Positions 1 to 7,844 of a DNA stretch of 62,211 bases are shown one piece after another. A model generated the notes under the pieces. The model made no database searches. It had not been told where the DNA came from and saw only the letters and a list, made by a program, of their open reading frames with translations. Numbering within the stretch: the first letter of the stretch is position 1; each line of letters starts with the position of its first letter. The DNA comes from Sediminibacterium sp. (GTDB lineage: Bacteria; Bacteroidota; Bacteroidia; Chitinophagales; Chitinophagaceae), in NCBI GenBank assembly GCA_007280515.1, contig QYPL01000017.1, forward strand, positions 1 to 62,211, given 5' to 3'. The position numbers and the translations under genes are program-made.

Positions 1-26
1 CCCGATTTTTCAGGAGGGCTTTTTAT
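1..26 (+). terminator. Right half of an intrinsic terminator at the window edge
   Basis: The window opens with CCC, a short loop and GGG followed by CTTTTTA. This looks like the distal part of a GC stem plus T-tract whose left arm lies outside the window. It would end transcription of an unseen upstream plus-strand gene. The truncation makes the call tentative. Confidence 0.4.
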
Positions 27-29
27 TTA

Positions 30-56
30 GAAGATATACAAGATATAGAAGATATA
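30..56. repeat. Three tandem 9-bp units (gaagatata type)
   Basis: Units at 30-38 (gaagatata), 39-47 (caagatata) and 48-56 (gaagatata) are exact apart from the first base of the middle unit; a degenerate fourth unit follows. The array lies just after the edge terminator and 58 bases before the Nudix gene. No function is evident. Confidence 0.7.
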
Positions 57-113
57 GATAGAAAATATAGGCGAAGTAGATTTGCATCATAGACACTTGA
101 TTAAAACATTTTT

Positions 114-668
114 ATGACGAACGAAAAAAATCCCTGGGAAACTATTAGCGGTAAATTGGTATACGATAATGCTTGGATAAATTTAACCGAATACCAAGTT
201 ATTACCCCTGCGGGTACACCTGGTATATACGGTAAACTACATTTTAAAAATATTGCTATTGGAGTGATTGTAATAGATGAAAACGGCGATACTTATTTAG
301 TAGGTCAATACCGTTTTCCTTTAAATGAGTACAGTTGGGAAATTCCAGAAGGGGGTTGCCCAGAAGGAACCGATTATTTAACCGCTGCTAAAAGAGAATT
401 AAAAGAAGAGACGGGTTTTGAAGCAAAAACTTGGACGGAGATTTTACGCATGCATGTTTCTAATTCAGTATCTGATGAGTACGCAGTAGTTTATGTGGCC
501 CAAGACTTAAGGGCCGGGGAAGCGGAGCCAGAAGACACTGAAAAATTAGCTGTTCAAAAAATGCCTTTTACCACTGCTTTAGATTGGGTAATGGAAGGAA
601 AAATTACTGATTCCATTTCAGTGGCTGCCATTTTAAAATGGAATACAATGCAATCAAAAATCGTTTAA
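114..668 (+). CDS. Nudix hydrolase (ADP-ribose pyrophosphatase-like)
   Basis: This 184-residue protein is a cytosolic Nudix hydrolase, a family that cleaves nucleoside diphosphates linked to another moiety (NDP-X). The Nudix box spans residues 80-102: G80, then R94-E95-L-x-E98-E99-x-G101-F102, so the metal-binding REUxEExGU core is complete. The first box glutamate (position 86) is threonine, which is atypical. The preceding SWEIPEGG segment resembles ADP-ribose pyrophosphatases of the NudF type, so ADP-ribose or a nucleotide sugar is the likeliest substrate, although the sequence does not settle this. The ATG at 114 is preceded by an AT-rich leader. The next gene starts 12 bases after its stop, suggesting co-transcription. 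Confidence 0.9.
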   Translation: MTNEKNPWETISGKLVYDNAWINLTEYQVITPAGTPGIYGKLHFKNIAIGVIVIDENGDTYLVGQYRFPLNEYSWEIPEGGCPEGTDYLTAAKRELKEETGFEAKTWTEILRMHVSNSVSDEYAVVYVAQDLRAGEAEPEDTEKLAVQKMPFTTALDWVMEGKITDSISVAAILKWNTMQSKIV

Positions 669-679
669 CTTTGAATTCT

Positions 680-1498
680 ATGGAGGAAAGACAATCAAGA
701 CCAGATAGACCCTATAAGCCAAGACCCAGGTTTAATGCAGATAGAGGTCCTGCAACAGAGCGTAAATTTATTATTGGTCGTCAGCCATTGATAGAGGCAT
801 TTGAATCGGGTACCAATATTGAAAAAATACTCATTCAAAAAAATGCACAAGGAGAGGGCTTAAGTGAAATTAAAAATGCTGCTAGAGATAAAAGTATTCC
901 TATACAATTAGTACCCATTGAGAAATTAAATGGAATGTCAAAGGCAAATCACCAAGGGGTGCTAGCCTATATTTCCAAGGTAAAATATTTAGAATTACAA
1001 GAAGTTATTGATTTTGTAGTAGCTAAAGCAGAGACCCCCCTTTTTTTAATGCTAGATGGTGTCACCGATGTAAGAAATATTGGAGCCATTGGAAGAAGTA
1101 TACACTGCTGTGGGGCACAGGCTCTAATTATTCCCGATAAAGGCGTAGGCGCTTTAAATGAAGAAGCCTTTAAAAGTAGTGCAGGAGCACTTGAGCATAT
1201 ACATATTGTGCGTGTCAATAGTTTATTAAAAGCGGTGGACTTACTTCATTTAAATGGCATTCAAGTTTTCACCAGTGAAATGCGCTCTGAAAAAAATATT
1301 CATGAATTAGATTTAACCATTCCTTCTTGTATTATAATGGGAGATGAGGGTAGAGGCGTGCAACCTTATTTGGCCAAGGCCGCCGATTATTTTTTCAAAA
1401 TACCTATGGCGACCAATTTTGATTCCTTTAATGTTTCAGTAGCGGCTGGTATTATTTTATATGAAGCCATGAAGCAAAGAATGTTTCCCTTAAAATAA
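680..1498 (+). CDS. rlmB: TrmH/SpoU-family 2'-O-ribose RNA methyltransferase (RlmB-like)
   Basis: This SPOUT-class enzyme transfers methyl from S-adenosylmethionine to a ribose 2'-OH, and in RlmB the target is G2251 of 23S rRNA. The N-terminal substrate-binding domain contains IIGRQPLIEAFESG. The catalytic domain carries the three SpoU motifs: DGVTDVRNIGAIGRS, IIMGDEGRGVQ and IPMATNFDSFNVSVA. I chose ATG 680 (272 residues), 12 bases after the Nudix stop; an in-frame ATG at 638 would overlap the Nudix gene by 31 bases and add 14 unremarkable residues. A short Arg/Pro-rich head precedes the domain. The family is certain; the exact target nucleotide is inferred. Confidence 0.9.
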   Translation: MEERQSRPDRPYKPRPRFNADRGPATERKFIIGRQPLIEAFESGTNIEKILIQKNAQGEGLSEIKNAARDKSIPIQLVPIEKLNGMSKANHQGVLAYISKVKYLELQEVIDFVVAKAETPLFLMLDGVTDVRNIGAIGRSIHCCGAQALIIPDKGVGALNEEAFKSSAGALEHIHIVRVNSLLKAVDLLHLNGIQVFTSEMRSEKNIHELDLTIPSCIIMGDEGRGVQPYLAKAADYFFKIPMATNFDSFNVSVAAGIILYEAMKQRMFPLK

Positions 1499-1507
1499 TT
1501 TGATTAG

Positions 1508-2518
1508 ATGAGCACCTTAAAATTTAAATTAACACTTGCGTCCAAACGTTCCGAAAACCAAATTAGTTATAGGGATAGTTTATTTTTGATAGGCTCTTGT
1601 TTCTCAGAAAATATTGGTGCTAAATTAAATACACATTTATTTAAGGTATTTGAAAACCCGCATGGTATTTTATTTAATCCCATTAGCGTTGCTAATTCGT
1701 TGTCGGATTGTATTGAAAATAAGCAATATATCGAGGCCGATCTTTTTTTGTTGAATGAGGTTTGGAATAGTTGGCATCATCATAGTCGTTTTTCAGGCAT
1801 CACTACTAAGGAGGCTTTAGAGAAAATAAATAATTCCATAACGAATGCACATGCTTTTTTAAAAACTGCCGATCATATAGTAATTACATTAGGCTCGGCC
1901 TGGGTGTATAAATTGAATAATCAATCAACTTATTCAGTAGGACAAGTGGTGGCCAATAATCATAAAGCACTAGCTACTTGGTTTGATAAAAAATTAATGA
2001 AGCCCGATGAGTTAGTTTTATTATTAAAACAAATGGTAAAGTCATTATTTCAATTCAACCCCCATTTACAAATTATTTTCACCATTAGTCCTGTGCGTCA
2101 TTTAAGAGAAGGCTTGGTAGAAAATAATAGGTCTAAGGCTGTCTTAATTCAAGCAGTGCATGAAATAGTGGAAGCTTCTAAGCAAACTGCTTATTTCCCC
2201 TCTTATGAATATGTGATAGATGATTTAAGAGATTACCGTTTTTATGCCGAAGACCTTGTGCATCCTAACTATGCTGCTTCCAATTATGTTTGGGAGAAAT
2301 TAGTAGAGACTTATTTTAATGAACAGACACAAGATATCATGAAGCAAGTGGCAGAAATACAACTTGCCGTGCAGCATAAACCTTTCTTTGCAGGATCATC
2401 TCAACATAAAGAATTTTTACAAAATTGTATCGCTAAAACGGAGCGATTATTAAGTTTATATCCTTATTTGCCATTGAATGAGCAAGTTCAGTTTTTTAAA
2501 CAAGCATTTGCCAAATAA
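1508..2518 (+). CDS. GSCFA domain-containing protein
   Basis: The 336-residue protein carries the signature FLIGSCFSENIG near residues 26-37, which names the GSCFA family. Distant similarity of this family to GDSL/SGNH hydrolases is known, and the serine of GSC would correspond to the nucleophile; later VITLGSAW and DDLRDYRFYAEDLVHPNYAA (D...H) blocks fit that fold. Members are abundant in Bacteroidota but their substrate is not established. No signal peptide is seen, so it should be cytosolic. It starts 9 bases after rlmB and probably shares its transcript. Confidence 0.88.
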   Translation: MSTLKFKLTLASKRSENQISYRDSLFLIGSCFSENIGAKLNTHLFKVFENPHGILFNPISVANSLSDCIENKQYIEADLFLLNEVWNSWHHHSRFSGITTKEALEKINNSITNAHAFLKTADHIVITLGSAWVYKLNNQSTYSVGQVVANNHKALATWFDKKLMKPDELVLLLKQMVKSLFQFNPHLQIIFTISPVRHLREGLVENNRSKAVLIQAVHEIVEASKQTAYFPSYEYVIDDLRDYRFYAEDLVHPNYAASNYVWEKLVETYFNEQTQDIMKQVAEIQLAVQHKPFFAGSSQHKEFLQNCIAKTERLLSLYPYLPLNEQVQFFKQAFAK

Positions 2519-2548
2519 TTTCTTAATTTAGTCGTCTAAATATTTCAT

Positions 2549-5026
2549 ATGCGTTTACTGCCATTTATTGCTTCAGCCATGGTTACTATTGGGCTAGTTG
2601 CCGTTTTAAATACTCAATTATCTATTGGCCCTACTAAGTCACCCAAGTTGGGTTATTTCTTATCGCCACAACATGGATTTTGGAAAAATGCAGAAAAAGT
2701 AAATACCAATTTTGATGCTTCCATTATAGCAGATGAATTAAAAGGCAATGTAGATGTGTATCTAGATGACAGATTAGTGCCGCATATTTATGCCGATAAT
2801 GACCAGGATGCTTATTTTGTACAAGGTTATTTACATGCAAAATTTAGATTATGGCAGATGGATTTTCAAACAAGAGTAGCTTCTGGAAGATTAAGTGAAA
2901 TTGCTGGAGCCGATAAATTATCTATTGATCGTTTTTTTAGAAGATTAGGTATGGTCTATGGAGCAGAAAAAACGGAGGCTAATATTAATGCCAATAATCC
3001 TGAAATGAAAGAAACGGTAGATGCCTACACTGCAGGGGTGAACGCCTTTATAAAACAAATGGATCCAGCAGATATGCCTTTTGAATTTAAGTTAATGAAT
3101 TACGCTCCTGAAAAATGGACACCTGCAAAGACTTATTTGTTTTTAATGTTTATGTCTTATGATTTAACAGGACGTTCAGCAGCTAGCGATTTACAATTAA
3201 CCAATACAAGAGATTTTTTAGGTTATGATTTATTTGATAAATTATATACTAATAAGCAAGACTCATTAGATCCCATTATTCCAAAAGGAACAGTGTATCA
3301 AAAACCTTCTATTGTTCCTATTAAACCAGCCATTGCCGATTCTGCTTATTTGCATCAAACAAATGCATCATTTACGAATAATGAAAGCCCTGAAGCACCT
3401 AATAAAAATAATGGAAGTAATAACTGGGCGGTATCAGGGTCTAAAACAAAATCGGGTCGACCTATTTTAGCGAGCGACCCACACCTTGGATTAAACATGC
3501 CATCACTTTGGTATGAGGTTCAAATTACCACACCTACACATAGCACTTATGGGGCAAGTTTCCCAGGTTCTCCTGCAGTAATTATTGGATTTAATGATAG
3601 TTTAGCTTGGGGCGTTACCAATGCAGGTAGAGATGTATTAGATTTCTATGAAATTAAATTTAAGGATAGCACAGAAAATGAATATTGGTATAATGGCAAG
3701 TGGAACACCGCTGAAAAAAGAATAGAAGTGATTAAAGTAAAAGATAGTGCCGATCTAGTGGAGCAAATACCTATGACCGTTTGGGGGCCTACTATGTATG
3801 ATGCACATTATCAAAATCCACAATCTAAAGGACGTAATTTAGCCATTCAATGGACAGCGCATAATGCATCAACAGGGGCAGAAACTTTTTATAGATTAAA
3901 CCGTGCTAAAAACTACGATGATTATATTAAAGCCATTTCACTTTGGACCTGCCCTGGACAAAATTTTGTATTAGCGACTAAGTCAGGAGATATTGCTATT
4001 AAGCAACAAGGAAGTTTTGTAGCAAGATGGGAGCGTCAAGGAGATTTCATTATGCCAGGCGATGATACTACTTATGCATGGCAGGGTATGATTCCGGGTG
4101 AAGAAAACCCTACTATTAAAAATCCGGAGCGAGGTTTTGTAAGTAGTGCCAATCAAAAGCCAACCGACCCTAGTTACCCTTATTATTTAGGCACTGCAAG
4201 TTCTTTTCCACTCTATAGAGGCATTAGTGTAAACAAGCATTTAATAGGTATGTCTAATATTACTGCGCAGGATATGCAAGCCTTGCAAACCAATAATGAT
4301 AATGTGTTTGCGGCTACTGCAAGACCTGCTTTAATGAAATATGTACAAGTAGATAAACTAAGTCCAGATGCCAAAAGAATGGTGGATGAAATGAACAACT
4401 GGGATTTAGTGAATAGCGAACATTCAAAAGGTATTACGGTATTTGAAATTATTTGGGACAATGTTACGGAAGCAGTTTGGGGAGATGAATTAGCTGGTTC
4501 GCCTATTGCTCTTACCAAGCCCGATGATTTTGTTTTAGTAGATCAATTGTTGAAAGACTCTAATTGGTCTGTTGCAGACGATATTAGAACCAAAGGTAAA
4601 ATGGAGAACTTAAAAGACCAAGTAACCTTAGGTGTTGAAAATGCCACCAAAAAATTATTGGCTTTAGAAAAAGAAAATAAATTAGAATGGTCTTTGTTTA
4701 AAGCGACTAGGGTAATGCACCTTACTAAAATACCTGCTTTAAGCAGAATGAATTTACCCATTGGCGGAGGGAAAAATATTATAAATGCCACCACTGAAAT
4801 GCATGGACCAAGTTGGAGAATGATAGTGCACTTAACAGATGAAATAGAGGCCTACGGTTTATATCCAGGAGGACAAAGTGGTAACCCGGGTAGTGTTTAT
4901 TATGACACCTTTATTGATTATTGGGCAGCCGGAAAATATTATCGATTATTATTTTTAGCCAAAGAAAAATTAATACAGAACGAAAGAACCAAATGGCATA
5001 TTCAATTTAAAAAGTCAAACGCTTAA
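2549..5026 (+). CDS. Penicillin acylase-family (S45) Ntn hydrolase precursor
   Basis: This 825-residue precursor belongs to the self-processing N-terminal nucleophile amidases that include penicillin G acylase and acyl-homoserine-lactone acylases. A hydrophobic N-terminal segment (about residues 3-24) should export or anchor it. The alpha region holds DVYLDDRLVPHIYADND and AYFVQGYLHAKFRLWQMD. Autocleavage is predicted before Ser290 in NNGSNNWAVSGSKT, making Ser290 the nucleophile of the beta chain, followed by the conserved ASDPHLGLNMPSLWYE block. The C-terminal GPSWRMIVHL and GGQSGNPGSVYYD segments are also typical. Whether it acts on beta-lactams, AHLs or other amides cannot be read from the sequence. 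Confidence 0.93.
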   Translation: MRLLPFIASAMVTIGLVAVLNTQLSIGPTKSPKLGYFLSPQHGFWKNAEKVNTNFDASIIADELKGNVDVYLDDRLVPHIYADNDQDAYFVQGYLHAKFRLWQMDFQTRVASGRLSEIAGADKLSIDRFFRRLGMVYGAEKTEANINANNPEMKETVDAYTAGVNAFIKQMDPADMPFEFKLMNYAPEKWTPAKTYLFLMFMSYDLTGRSAASDLQLTNTRDFLGYDLFDKLYTNKQDSLDPIIPKGTVYQKPSIVPIKPAIADSAYLHQTNASFTNNESPEAPNKNNGSNNWAVSGSKTKSGRPILASDPHLGLNMPSLWYEVQITTPTHSTYGASFPGSPAVIIGFNDSLAWGVTNAGRDVLDFYEIKFKDSTENEYWYNGKWNTAEKRIEVIKVKDSADLVEQIPMTVWGPTMYDAHYQNPQSKGRNLAIQWTAHNASTGAETFYRLNRAKNYDDYIKAISLWTCPGQNFVLATKSGDIAIKQQGSFVARWERQGDFIMPGDDTTYAWQGMIPGEENPTIKNPERGFVSSANQKPTDPSYPYYLGTASSFPLYRGISVNKHLIGMSNITAQDMQALQTNNDNVFAATARPALMKYVQVDKLSPDAKRMVDEMNNWDLVNSEHSKGITVFEIIWDNVTEAVWGDELAGSPIALTKPDDFVLVDQLLKDSNWSVADDIRTKGKMENLKDQVTLGVENATKKLLALEKENKLEWSLFKATRVMHLTKIPALSRMNLPIGGGKNIINATTEMHGPSWRMIVHLTDEIEAYGLYPGGQSGNPGSVYYDTFIDYWAAGKYYRLLFLAKEKLIQNERTKWHIQFKKSNA

Positions 5027-5078
5027 AAAGTATTAAATAAAAATAGTAGTCAATCACAATTAACATTAAATATTACTC

Positions 5079-5429
5079 ATGAAATTTATAACCACTTTAT
5101 TATTGGCAGCTTTAATGGCCTATGCAATAGGAATGTATACAAGTATGCCTTGGTGGAGTTTTGCCATTACTAATTTAATAGTAGCTATAGCAATTCCGCA
5201 AAAACCCTTCATTAGTTTTGTATCAGGTGCTTTAGCGGTAGGCTTATTATGGGCTAGCTTAACTATAATAGTTGATCAATCTAATCATCATATACTTGCT
5301 ACAAAAGTGGCAACTATTTTGCCATTGAAAGGCTCTTATATAGTTTTAATTATAGTAACCAGTATAGTAGGGGCCTTAGTGGGCGGTCTTGCTTCTCTAA
5401 CAGGAAGCTTTGTTAGAAATAGTAAATGA
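5079..5429 (+). CDS. Small four-helix membrane protein of unknown function
   Basis: I do not recognise a family. The 116 residues are mostly hydrophobic, with four likely membrane helices (about residues 3-20, 26-43, 46-66 and 86-110) joined by short loops; PWWSF and QKPF sit in the first loops. Little is left outside the membrane. It follows the acylase gene by 52 bases on the same strand. Its ATG at 5079 is the only reasonable start. Confidence 0.7.
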   Translation: MKFITTLLLAALMAYAIGMYTSMPWWSFAITNLIVAIAIPQKPFISFVSGALAVGLLWASLTIIVDQSNHHILATKVATILPLKGSYIVLIIVTSIVGALVGGLASLTGSFVRNSK

Positions 5430-5472
5430 TTTTTATTAGTACTCTTTTTTAAACTTAATTAAAGATTCTAAT

Positions 5473-5480
5473 TATCTTTG
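5473..5480 (+). promoter_or_regulatory. -7 element TATCTTTG upstream of trhO
   Basis: TATCTTTG matches the Bacteroidota sigma-A -7 consensus TAnnTTTG exactly and lies 44 bases before the trhO start codon, giving a leader of about 35-40 nt. A T-run around 5445-5450 could be a weak -33 element. Inferred from sequence only. Confidence 0.45.
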
Positions 5481-5523
5481 TATTGAATTTCCCCAACCTG
5501 TAATTGGGATAAAAATTTAAGTT

Positions 5524-6564
5524 ATGTCAGTGCTACACAATCGCGTCTCCAATAAGGAGTTGAAAGAAAAATTATACGAGGAAAATTTTCCGCGAACCAC
5601 CATCAGTTTTTATCAGTATTTTACTATTCAAGACCCCTTGGCTTTTAGAGATGAATTGTATAAGGGCTTGAATCATTTACAAGTCTTTGGGCGTATTTAT
5701 ATTGCCACTGAAGGTATTAACGCACAAATAAGTGTACCCACCCATTTATTCGAAGACTTTAAAACTTATTTGTATTCCATTAAAGGGTTGGAAGGTGTAA
5801 GATTAAATAGGGCAGTGAACGACAATGGAAAAAGTTTTTGGGTTTTGCGTATTAAAAATAGAAGTAAAATTGTAGCAGATGGAATTGAAGATGCCAGTTT
5901 TAGTATGGAAAATAAAGGCAACTATGTAAATGCTATACAGATGAATGATTTATTAAGTTCACCTGAAACCATTGTCATTGACATGCGTAACCATTATGAA
6001 TATGAAGTGGGTCATTTTGTGAATGCCATTGAAATTCCTTCAGATACTTTTAGAGAACAATTGCCGATGGCCGCAGACATGATGAAGGATAAAAAAGATA
6101 AAAATATTATCATGTATTGCACGGGAGGTATTCGCTGCGAAAAAGCAAGTGCTTATATGCTGCATCATGGGTTTAAAAATGTTTTTCATTTAGAAGGAGG
6201 CATTATTAATTATGCGAATCAAATTATAGAAGAGGGCTTAGAGAGTCAGTTTAAAGGAAAGAACTTTGTATTTGATGATAGACTAGGAGAAAAAATTACA
6301 GAAGATATTATTTCAAAATGTCATCAGTGTGGGGTGCCTTGTGATACGCATACCAATTGTAAAAACGATGGTTGTCATTTATTATTTATACAATGTCCTT
6401 CTTGTGCTGAAACCTTTGCAGGCTGTTGTACACAGGCCTGCACCGATATTGTACATTTGCCGGAAGAAAAACAAATAGAACTTCGTAAAGGCATTGATAA
6501 AGGCCAGCAAATTTTTAATAAAAGTAAGCAACGCTTAAGACCTCGGTTAGGAATAGATATTTAA
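5524..6564 (+). CDS. trhO: tRNA uridine(34) hydroxylase TrhO (YceA/rhodanese family)
   Basis: TrhO uses oxygen to hydroxylate U34 in tRNA anticodons, the first step to 5-(carboxy)methoxyuridine. The 346-residue protein has the family layout: an N-terminal acylphosphatase-like domain ([10 protein letters not shown], about residues 55-65), a rhodanese domain with the active loop [13 protein letters not shown] (catalytic Cys199), and a C-terminal cysteine-rich zinc region with CHQCGVPC and [12 protein letters not shown]. Length and motifs match YceA/TrhO of enterobacteria and Bacillus. It stands alone, convergent with purC across a hairpin-rich gap. Confidence 0.95.
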   Translation: MSVLHNRVSNKELKEKLYEENFPRTTISFYQYFTIQDPLAFRDELYKGLNHLQVFGRIYIATEGINAQISVPTHLFEDFKTYLYSIKGLEGVRLNRAVNDNGKSFWVLRIKNRSKIVADGIEDASFSMENKGNYVNAIQMNDLLSSPETIVIDMRNHYEYEVGHFVNAIEIPSDTFREQLPMAADMMKDKKDKNIIMYCTGGIRCEKASAYMLHHGFKNVFHLEGGIINYANQIIEEGLESQFKGKNFVFDDRLGEKITEDIISKCHQCGVPCDTHTNCKNDGCHLLFIQCPSCAETFAGCCTQACTDIVHLPEEKQIELRKGIDKGQQIFNKSKQRLRPRLGIDI

Positions 6565-6612
6565 AAATATTTCATTCTTCTCTACTCGTCATGACGCTAA
6601 AAAAATAAAAAA

Positions 6613-6766
6613 GAATCTAAAATTGTGAACTCGCTTCGCTCAAACATGCGCAATTTTTTAACGATTCATTTTTACTTTTTTTTACGCCTAGCAAATCTTT
6701 GATTTGCATAAATTATTAGAGTGTTTTAATTTAAAACTTATTCTAATTTAAGTTTTAAATTAAAAC
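6613..6766. terminator. Three successive hairpins between convergent trhO and purC
   Basis: The gap between the two stop codons contains three inverted repeats. The first (6613-6667) pairs GAATC/GATTC and AAAATTG/CAATTTT around a loop with CTCGCTTCGCTC. The second is a 7-bp stem, 6691-6697 with 6701-6707 (GCAAATC/GATTTGC). The third is a perfect 17-bp AT-rich repeat at 6723-6739 and 6750-6766. Together they probably terminate both genes. Confidence 0.55.
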
Positions 6767-6812
6767 TTTAGACTCGAAGTTCAGAACTGAAATTAATTTT
6801 TAAATTTCTATT

Positions 6813-7745
6813 CTAAAACTTACTCAGCTTCTCTAGCGATGCGCAAACAACTTTATAAGTTTCTTCTTCAGATAATTGTTGCGGGTTGAATTTTTCGCCA
6901 ATGACTTGTTCGTATAGTTCAATATATCTTTTAGAAATAGTATCAATCCACTCTGCAGACATCGCAGGCACTGTTTGACCTTCCTTACCCATGAAATTAT
7001 TAGCAATTAACCACTCACGCACAAATTCTTTACTTAATTGTTTTTGTTTTTCTTTACTGGCTTGTCTTTGTTCAAAGCCATCTGCATAAAAATAACGAGA
7101 AGAATCGGGGGTATGAATTTCATCCATTAGATAAATGGTGTCTTCAATTTTTCCAAATTCATATTTAGTGTCTACTAAAATCAATCCTTGTTTAGCGGCA
7201 ATTTCTTTCCCTCTTTGAAATAAGGCTAGTGCATACTTTTCTAAAATAGCCCAGTCATTTGCAGAAGCTAAACCTTGTTTAATAATTTCTTCTTTAGAAA
7301 TATCTTCGTCATGACCTTCACTAGCCTTAGTGGAAGGGGTAATAATAGGACTTGGAAAAAAATCGTTTTCAGCCATGCCTTCTGGTAAGCTTACTCCGCA
7401 TAATTCTCTTCCTCCAGCACTATAAGTTCTCCAAGCATGACCCACTAAATTACCACGTACGACCATCTCAATTTTATAGGGCTCACATTTTTTACCAATG
7501 GCCACATGGGGGGCAGGGGTATCGAGTAGCCAATTAGGGCAAATATCCCTGGTGGCCTTCAACATATAGGCTGCAATCTGATTTAGAACCTGGCCCTTAA
7601 AAGGGATGGGACTGGGTAAAATGACGTCAAAAGCCGAGATTCTATCACTGGCAATCATTACAAGTAATTGATTATCAATGTAATAAACATCTCTTACTTT
7701 ACCATAGTACTCACTAATTTGATGGGGAAAAGGCTTTCTATTCAT
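6813..7745 (-). CDS. purC: Phosphoribosylaminoimidazole-succinocarboxamide synthase (SAICAR synthase)
   Basis: PurC ligates aspartate to CAIR with ATP hydrolysis in de novo purine synthesis. The 310-residue protein shows [20 protein letters not shown] near residues 15-34, the ATP-grasp-like core [15 protein letters not shown], and [20 protein letters not shown] with [13 protein letters not shown], all diagnostic of the monofunctional enzyme. It is the longer form (about 300 residues, yeast Ade1-like) rather than the 237-residue E. coli type. It is monocistronic here; purM lies elsewhere in the window. ATG at 7745 follows AT-rich DNA. Confidence 0.97.
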   Translation of the reverse strand: MNRKPFPHQISEYYGKVRDVYYIDNQLLVMIASDRISAFDVILPSPIPFKGQVLNQIAAYMLKATRDICPNWLLDTPAPHVAIGKKCEPYKIEMVVRGNLVGHAWRTYSAGGRELCGVSLPEGMAENDFFPSPIITPSTKASEGHDEDISKEEIIKQGLASANDWAILEKYALALFQRGKEIAAKQGLILVDTKYEFGKIEDTIYLMDEIHTPDSSRYFYADGFEQRQASKEKQKQLSKEFVREWLIANNFMGKEGQTVPAMSAEWIDTISKRYIELYEQVIGEKFNPQQLSEEETYKVVCASLEKLSKF

Positions 7746-7844
7746 GGTACAAAATTAATTTTTTAAAGATACAAATGATAATTTTTTCTAGAATGAGAAC
7801 AATATGTTAATTTGTAGAACGATTCAATCAAAAAACAATAATCT

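Noticed and set aside
7750..7757. TAATTTTG promoter for purC
   Set aside because: The match is exact on the minus strand, but it lies so close to the ATG that transcription would begin inside the coding region.
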